DNA of 9,786 bases, from positions 1 to 9,786 of the forward strand of contig WQRN01000051.1 of assembly GCA_009786715.1 (NCBI GenBank), given 5' to 3'. The notes under the pieces are model-generated. The model was given only the letters and a program-made list of their open reading frames with translations. It did no database searches and was not told the origin of the DNA. A program made the translations under genes and the position numbers. This DNA is from Treponema sp. Its GTDB lineage: Bacteria > Spirochaetota > Spirochaetia > Treponematales > Breznakiellaceae. This document shows positions 5,551 to 9,786 of the stretch, in pieces; position 1 is the first letter of the stretch; each line of letters starts with the position of its first letter.

Positions 5551-7100
5551 AAAAAAATCTATACATTTTATTTATAATATTTCTATTTATTTTTATCTCC
5601 TGTGAAAGTATGCCAGAATCAGAACCGCCGCCTCAGAGTACAAGACCTCCCGCCGCAGTTCAGGCGGAACCGAAAGCGCAGGAACCCGTTAAAGCGGAAG
5701 AACAGGCGGTGCAGACAGAAGAGCATAAGATTGATGATACCGGCATAATTGAAGAACAGCCGGCGCAAATCGCTGAAGCTGATTTGTTTGAGGAAATCCC
5801 CGCTGAAGAAGAAACGCCTCTGTTAGATGAAATTGAAACAGCGCAGACTGTGTCCGCGGAAGAAGTGCCGCTTCCTCCTGTGCCTCCTGCAGCGCAGATT
5901 CCTCCCCGTCCTGAGCAGATTGAGCCTGTGCCGTTATCTGTAATTGAACCTGAAAAAGAAATTGAAACCGCGCAGGAGCCGCCCGTCCCGGATGAGCCGC
6001 CTTATGAATCATCAAGCGGCATTACTGAAGTTCCCCGTGAGAGCTACCGTCCTAATTTTCCTTCCGGCCCATCGCATGCTCCTGATTCATTGCTGCAGAT
6101 GGGGTTAACGCCTCTGGACAGGGAAATTATCTATTCAAGGATAATTCACGCTACTGTCGGGCAAATTGTCGAAATACCTTTCCGCGGAACGGGATGGATT
6201 TATCTAGGTGAAATCGCGTCGCGCAGGGGAGTTGTTTACAGTTCGCGGCGAAATGATCCTGAAGGGCAGAGTTTTATTTTCACGCTTGAGGGACAGGGAA
6301 CTTTCACGTTAAAGTTTTACCGTCAGGATTTTATAAGGGACTACATTATAAATGATCATGTGCAGGTAGTTGTAACAGAAGCGCCGGCGGGTACTGCAGG
6401 CTGGCCTTATCAGTCTGCGGATCGCGGCAGAATTATTGCGCAGCCGCGCTGGCCCTCCGCTCTTGAAGAAGCTCAGATTCGCAGCGGTTCAAGAATTGCG
6501 GCAGAACCTGCGGTAACTACAGGCGAAGCGTTTACGCAGGAAAGCGTTTCTCCTCCTTCACAGGGAACAACGCAAACGCAGTCCGCAAGAGCCGCGCCTT
6601 CACAACCTGCGCCTTCATCTGCGCAATCTCCGGTACAACCTGTTCAGCCTCCGGCTGCGGCAGCCCAACCACCGGCCGCGGCGACACAGCCTTCTCAGCC
6701 GTCTTCTCCCGCAGCGCAAACGCCTTCTCAAACAGCGCCTCCCGCAATGACAAGTGAACAAAGTCCTGCCGTACAAACCGCAGAAAGTCAGCCTTCCGCG
6801 GTAAGAGAAAAATTGCCATACGATGGAACAATTCAAAAAGCAAAGGAAAACTTTGAAAGCGCAAATCCGGGCGCGGCAATTTCGTTACTCGAACAATTAA
6901 CAGAAGATTATCCCGGCGGCAGCGATGAAATTTACTGGCTGTTGGGGCAGTATTACGAAGCCAATACCCCAAGCAGAAATATTTTACTTTCCGTAGATTA
7001 CTACCGCCGTTTGGTGAATGAATATCCTCAGAGCAGCCGTTATAATGACGCTCGCAGAAGGATTGCGTATTTAGAAAGATTTTATATTAATATTCAGTAA
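5547..7100 (+). CDS. Pro/Ala/Glu-rich lipoprotein with beta-rich core and TPR-like tail
   Basis: A 517-residue predicted lipoprotein. The leader MKKNLYILFIIFLFIFISC ends at the probable lipidated Cys19 (lipobox FISC). Residues 20-180 are Pro- and Glu-rich and likely a disordered stalk. Residues ~183-278 form a compact block with alternating hydrophobic residues: VGQIVEIPFRGTGWIYLGE (204-222), SFIFTLEGQGTFTLKFYRQ (242-260) and a final strand HVQVVVTEA (271-279). Residues ~320-420 are a second Pro/Ala/Gln/Ser linker. Residues ~424-517 are helical with TPR-like repeats (AKENFESANPGAAISLLEQL, then DEIYWLLGQYYE and VDYYRRLVNEYPQS), resembling YbgF/BamD-type TPR segments. The layout suggests a protein tethered to a membrane and spanning the periplasm, perhaps a scaffold. 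The function is unknown; the lipoprotein call is strong and the domain calls are moderate. Confidence 0.85.
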   Translation: MKKNLYILFIIFLFIFISCESMPESEPPPQSTRPPAAVQAEPKAQEPVKAEEQAVQTEEHKIDDTGIIEEQPAQIAEADLFEEIPAEEETPLLDEIETAQTVSAEEVPLPPVPPAAQIPPRPEQIEPVPLSVIEPEKEIETAQEPPVPDEPPYESSSGITEVPRESYRPNFPSGPSHAPDSLLQMGLTPLDREIIYSRIIHATVGQIVEIPFRGTGWIYLGEIASRRGVVYSSRRNDPEGQSFIFTLEGQGTFTLKFYRQDFIRDYIINDHVQVVVTEAPAGTAGWPYQSADRGRIIAQPRWPSALEEAQIRSGSRIAAEPAVTTGEAFTQESVSPPSQGTTQTQSARAAPSQPAPSSAQSPVQPVQPPAAAAQPPAAATQPSQPSSPAAQTPSQTAPPAMTSEQSPAVQTAESQPSAVREKLPYDGTIQKAKENFESANPGAAISLLEQLTEDYPGGSDEIYWLLGQYYEANTPSRNILLSVDYYRRLVNEYPQSSRYNDARRRIAYLERFYINIQ

Positions 7101-7106
7101 AACCAC

Positions 7107-7112
7107 GGAGGA
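7107..7112 (+). promoter_or_regulatory. Ribosome binding site for the GTG start at 7119
   Basis: GGAGGA, six bases before GTG, is the strongest ribosome binding site seen in the window and supports this non-ATG start. Confidence 0.75.
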
Positions 7113-7118
7113 ATCAGG

Positions 7119-8720
7119 GTGATTTCCAAAAAAGCGCAGTTAGTGTTAATTTTTTTAATAATTTATTCTATGGCTCTTGGAATACGCATATACTGGCTGA
7201 CGCAGAAAAACGGTTTCCATGTGGACGAAGGATTGTCTCTCGCTATTACCTGTTATAACGAATACATCAGCGCGAAAAATTACGAAGTAAACAGAGAATA
7301 TTCAGGCAAAGAAGTAAGAGAAGAAAGTCTTGCAAGCGACGCAAGTATTAAAGACGCGTTTTCTGACATTGGAAAATTATGGAAAGATAACCGCGACTCC
7401 CCGCATACAAATTTTTATTATTCGCTTTTCAGGCTTTCCCTTATCGGGTTAAAAACCGGAGACATGAAACTAATCATTTTCAGGGGAGGGTTTTTAAACC
7501 TAATACTTTTTACAGTTTCCTTTATTTTCTTTTTCCTGCTTGTAAGGCTGTTATTTCCGAATTCGCTGATTCTTCAATTTCTTTCCGTTGCCTGCGCTTT
7601 TTTATCCACGGCAACAATTTCTAATACATTGTTTTTGCGTCCATATCAGCTTCAGGAGACAATGTTTATTATCTTCTGTTACTATTTTATTAAAAATATT
7701 AACATAACAAATTTTATTTGTACAAATCGAAGCGTAATTATTAATAAAACTCTTAATCTTATTTGCCTGTCTTTGGTAACGGCTTTTACGCTTTTAACGG
7801 GTTATTATACAGTTTTATTTATCGGGTTGTTCGGCGTTTACATTATTTATACAAATTGTAAAAATAAAACATATAAGGAAATATTATTTTACTTTTTTAT
7901 ATTATGTCTTGGCGTTTTGTTTACTCTCGCGCTTTATCCAAAGTATTTCGCCGGGTTTACATCATACAGAGCGGCGGGAACGGCAAGAACGCTGTTCATG
8001 GACGCGCCGGGAAATTTGGCGGTTTCGTTAACCGCCGCCGCGTCGCTGCTTGTAAAGCATTTTTTTACTATTCCCGTTTTAACAATATGCGGCATTTGCG
8101 CTGTAATTTTAATACTTTTTAAACAGAAACTGATTATTCAAAAACAAGCTCTGTTTATTTTTTCCGCGTCTTTAATTTATATTATTGTTACTTTAATAAT
8201 CGCCCCTTATAAAGTTTTACGTTACGGTATGCCTGTATTCCCGTTCCTGATACTTTTTCCTGTTATGATTATAGATTCCGTTAAGGTAAAAATCAAAAAT
8301 ATAGCCATTGCGGTAATTTTACTGCTTGTTATTTCTTTTACGGCAGGCGCTGTAAATCAGAATAAAATTGAGAATATTTTCCGCGATAAATCATCTGAAT
8401 ATGTATTTAACAAGGATAAAGATACTCCTGTTTATGTTTTAATGTTTTATTTCGCGGATTGGAATTATGTAGGCACATGGAAATACGCGAATCTTGTGCC
8501 GTATTTTAATGATGAACAAAAATATTACTTTATTATCGATTCCGAAGAGCTGTTGTCGTCACCGCATAAAGAATTTTACCTTGTGATGGAGAATTATCCC
8601 AGAATGGCGCCCTTCAGCGGTCCGAAATTTGAAATCCTTGAAGAATTTGAAATGTCCGGGGGAGAGCCTGAGACAGAGGCAAGTTATTTTATCGGAAGAA
8701 AATTAAGAATAAGAGAATAG
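7119..8720 (+). CDS. Polytopic GT-C-type (ArnT/PMT-like) glycosyltransferase
   Basis: This 533-residue membrane protein has about ten hydrophobic segments up to residue ~412 and a soluble C-terminal domain (about 413-533). The first membrane helix (about 8-27) is followed by GFHVDEGLSLAI, whose Asp36-Glu37 occupies the place of the catalytic acid of GT-C enzymes, which transfer sugars from lipid phosphate donors on the outer face of the membrane. SPHTNFYYSLFRL (94-106) resembles the family's HPPLYY-like loop, and LRPYQLQ (173-179) and RYGMPVFPFL (368-377) also fit. Acceptor and sugar cannot be told. The GTG start has GGAGGA at 7107-7112, six bases upstream. It follows the lipoprotein by 18 bp and is likely in the same operon. 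The sequence is visibly richer in A and T than its neighbours, with many Ile/Phe/Lys codons; a membrane protein partly explains this, but transfer is possible. Confidence 0.88.
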   Translation: MISKKAQLVLIFLIIYSMALGIRIYWLTQKNGFHVDEGLSLAITCYNEYISAKNYEVNREYSGKEVREESLASDASIKDAFSDIGKLWKDNRDSPHTNFYYSLFRLSLIGLKTGDMKLIIFRGGFLNLILFTVSFIFFFLLVRLLFPNSLILQFLSVACAFLSTATISNTLFLRPYQLQETMFIIFCYYFIKNINITNFICTNRSVIINKTLNLICLSLVTAFTLLTGYYTVLFIGLFGVYIIYTNCKNKTYKEILFYFFILCLGVLFTLALYPKYFAGFTSYRAAGTARTLFMDAPGNLAVSLTAAASLLVKHFFTIPVLTICGICAVILILFKQKLIIQKQALFIFSASLIYIIVTLIIAPYKVLRYGMPVFPFLILFPVMIIDSVKVKIKNIAIAVILLLVISFTAGAVNQNKIENIFRDKSSEYVFNKDKDTPVYVLMFYFADWNYVGTWKYANLVPYFNDEQKYYFIIDSEELLSSPHKEFYLVMENYPRMAPFSGPKFEILEEFEMSGGEPETEASYFIGRKLRIRE

Positions 8721-8733
8721 CGAAGAAAATTGC

Positions 8734-9786
8734 TTAAATGATCTTTTGCTCTGTCGCGATATGAATCGCTGTGGAAAGATTTTCGGCTCCGAGCTTCATA
8801 TATACGCTGTTAACAAGCATTTTAACCGTGTTAATCGAAAGATTGCGGCTGGCGGCGATTTCAGAGCGCGAAAGACCATGCGAAAGATCCGTTAAAACAT
8901 CGCGTTCTCTGGGGGTAATAACGATTTCATCCGCTATCTGGTTTACCTGCTTATACTCGGAAATTACATGAGAAAGACGTTTTGCGTATGATGCGGATTT
9001 GCGGTTTATTTCATTAAGCCATTCTTTCGGAATTTTTCCTTTCTTTTTAAGCGCGAAGATTGTAAGAGTGCGCATGTCTTTTCCAAGTTCAATAAAAGGC
9101 ATAATTATATTATTACCGCAGGCGTTCTCGTACGCTTCTTCAAGCGATTTATACGCATTGTCTTTTTCTTTCATTTTATAAAAAACGCACGCTTCTATTG
9201 CAAGCATCTCAATTCTGCCGAATAAAAATGATTCGCGCTTTTTCATATCCTGAATATACGAGAGAAGCGGGTTATAATTTCTTGTCAGATAACAGTAACG
9301 CGCTTTCATCTGGTTGGCGTAATTATCTAAAAATCCAGCATAAGCGTAATGCGAAAAATTTTCTTTTAACCAATCGGGAACTTTATCGGCAATGCCGAGG
9401 GCGCAGTAATACCAGCATAGGGTAATATCGTAATCGTAAAATCTGTTGGAATAATAGGGAAGATCTAAATTTGCTTTCATATCATTTAATGTTTGCTGCA
9501 TCTTTTTATAATTCCCCTGCAAGACAGCAATTCTGATTTCATAGAATAATCCTCTGTGAACAACTTCAATCTGTTTAACCGCGCGCGAGCGGATTATGCT
9601 CTGTGTTATAGATGTTTCCGCGGGTTGTATTTCTCCCTGATAGAATTTAAATTCACCGAAGGCAAGGTCAGCTTCCCCGGTGTGACGGTTTATAAAACAT
9701 TTTTCCAGATATTTAACGCTTCGCTGCATTGCGTCTATAAATTCCTGAATCTTGCCTTTTTTTGAAGAGCCTACAACGCAGATCCA
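8734..9786 (-). CDS. MalT-like LuxR-family transcriptional regulator, 5' end cut off by window
   Basis: This is a DNA-binding regulator of the large LuxR (LAL/MalT-like) kind. The frame stays open to the window edge without a stop, so the ATG at 9727-9729 is probably internal and 350 C-terminal residues are visible. Residues ~20-245 are repeated helical pairs like the MalT/TPR sensor region (for example AIEACVFYKMKEKDNAYKSL). A LuxR helix-turn-helix follows at ~288-350: ITPRERDVLTDLSHGLSRSE, then IAASRNLSINTVKMLVNSVY and MKLGAENLSTAIHIA. The N-terminal part, possibly a STAND-type NTPase as in MalT, would lie outside the window. It converges on the glycosyltransferase with a 13 bp gap, so any control of that operon cannot be inferred from position alone. 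The HTH call is firm; the MalT-like architecture is inferred from the helical repeats and the missing start. Confidence 0.88.
   Translation of the reverse strand, partial: WICVVGSSKKGKIQEFIDAMQRSVKYLEKCFINRHTGEADLAFGEFKFYQGEIQPAETSITQSIIRSRAVKQIEVVHRGLFYEIRIAVLQGNYKKMQQTLNDMKANLDLPYYSNRFYDYDITLCWYYCALGIADKVPDWLKENFSHYAYAGFLDNYANQMKARYCYLTRNYNPLLSYIQDMKKRESFLFGRIEMLAIEACVFYKMKEKDNAYKSLEEAYENACGNNIIMPFIELGKDMRTLTIFALKKKGKIPKEWLNEINRKSASYAKRLSHVISEYKQVNQIADEIVITPRERDVLTDLSHGLSRSEIAASRNLSINTVKMLVNSVYMKLGAENLSTAIHIATEQKII

Noticed and set aside
6590..6760. Possible nucleotide tandem repeat in the lipoprotein linker
   Set aside because: The protein is repetitive (Pro, Ala, Gln, Ser), but codons vary and no fixed-length DNA unit repeats.
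6532..6972. Minus-strand frames over the Pro/Ala-rich lipoprotein region (also 5689-6015 and 6615-6836)
   Set aside because: They are Arg/Leu-rich mirror images of Pro/Ala/Gln codons, a usual artefact opposite low-complexity coding DNA.
8721..8733. Terminator between the glycosyltransferase and LuxR genes
   Set aside because: The 13-base gap is too short and has no inverted repeat.
9198..9425. Small + strand frames over the LuxR-type gene (also 8771-8971, 8999-9181 and 9556-9765)
   Set aside because: All lie opposite the regulator's continuous coding frame and lack start signals or recognisable motifs.

Overview
The window looks like a spirochaete chromosome, most likely a host-associated Treponema. 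This is inferred from gene content, from two spirochaete-style lipoprotein signals ending in Ser-Cys, and from a MalT-like LuxR regulator of a kind I associate with gut treponemes. No rRNA, tRNA, CRISPR array, insertion sequence or phage gene is visible. The window is gene-dense, and the longest stretch without a gene is about 85 bp (5082-5166).

Layout. Bases 1-1681 (+) are the tail of a ribosomal-protein operon: rpoA (5' end cut off), rplQ and a small four-cysteine zinc-ribbon protein, packed with an overlap or zero spacing. Bases 1683-5081 (-) form a second compact operon, read from right to left: a 55-residue cysteine-rich mini-protein, prfA (release factor 1), prmC (the methyltransferase that modifies the GGQ glutamine of release factors) and a CapA-type lipoprotein. 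Between 5082 and 5166 lie two back-to-back sigma70-like promoters. The left one drives the prfA operon. The right one drives a + strand unit (5167-8720): a single-pass membrane protein, a long Pro/Ala-rich lipoprotein with a TPR-like tail, and a polytopic GT-C type glycosyltransferase. Bases 8734-9786 (-) hold the C-terminal part of a MalT/LuxR-type regulator whose 5' end lies outside the window.

How the genes work together. rpoA, rplQ, prfA and prmC belong to core transcription and translation, and PrmC acts directly on the protein encoded just upstream of it. The + unit from 5167 is a cell-envelope module (inner-membrane anchor, lipoprotein, lipid-linked sugar transferase), and the CapA lipoprotein is also an envelope protein.

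Most notable observations. (1) prmC carries two extra in-frame segments that coincide with copies of a repeat. One is a ~110 bp element (3371-3480) and the other a 45-bp-period direct repeat (3086-3168). Both share a 29-base module in opposite orientation (27/29 identical), so this resembles a palindromic or mobile repeat that has settled inside an essential gene. (2) A short cysteine-rich gene upstream of prfA (4914-5081) has a well-formed promoter and a possibly leaderless start. (3) A zinc-ribbon mini-protein ends the ribosomal operon. (4) The lipoprotein has a central beta-rich domain resembling the chagasin/I42 pattern.
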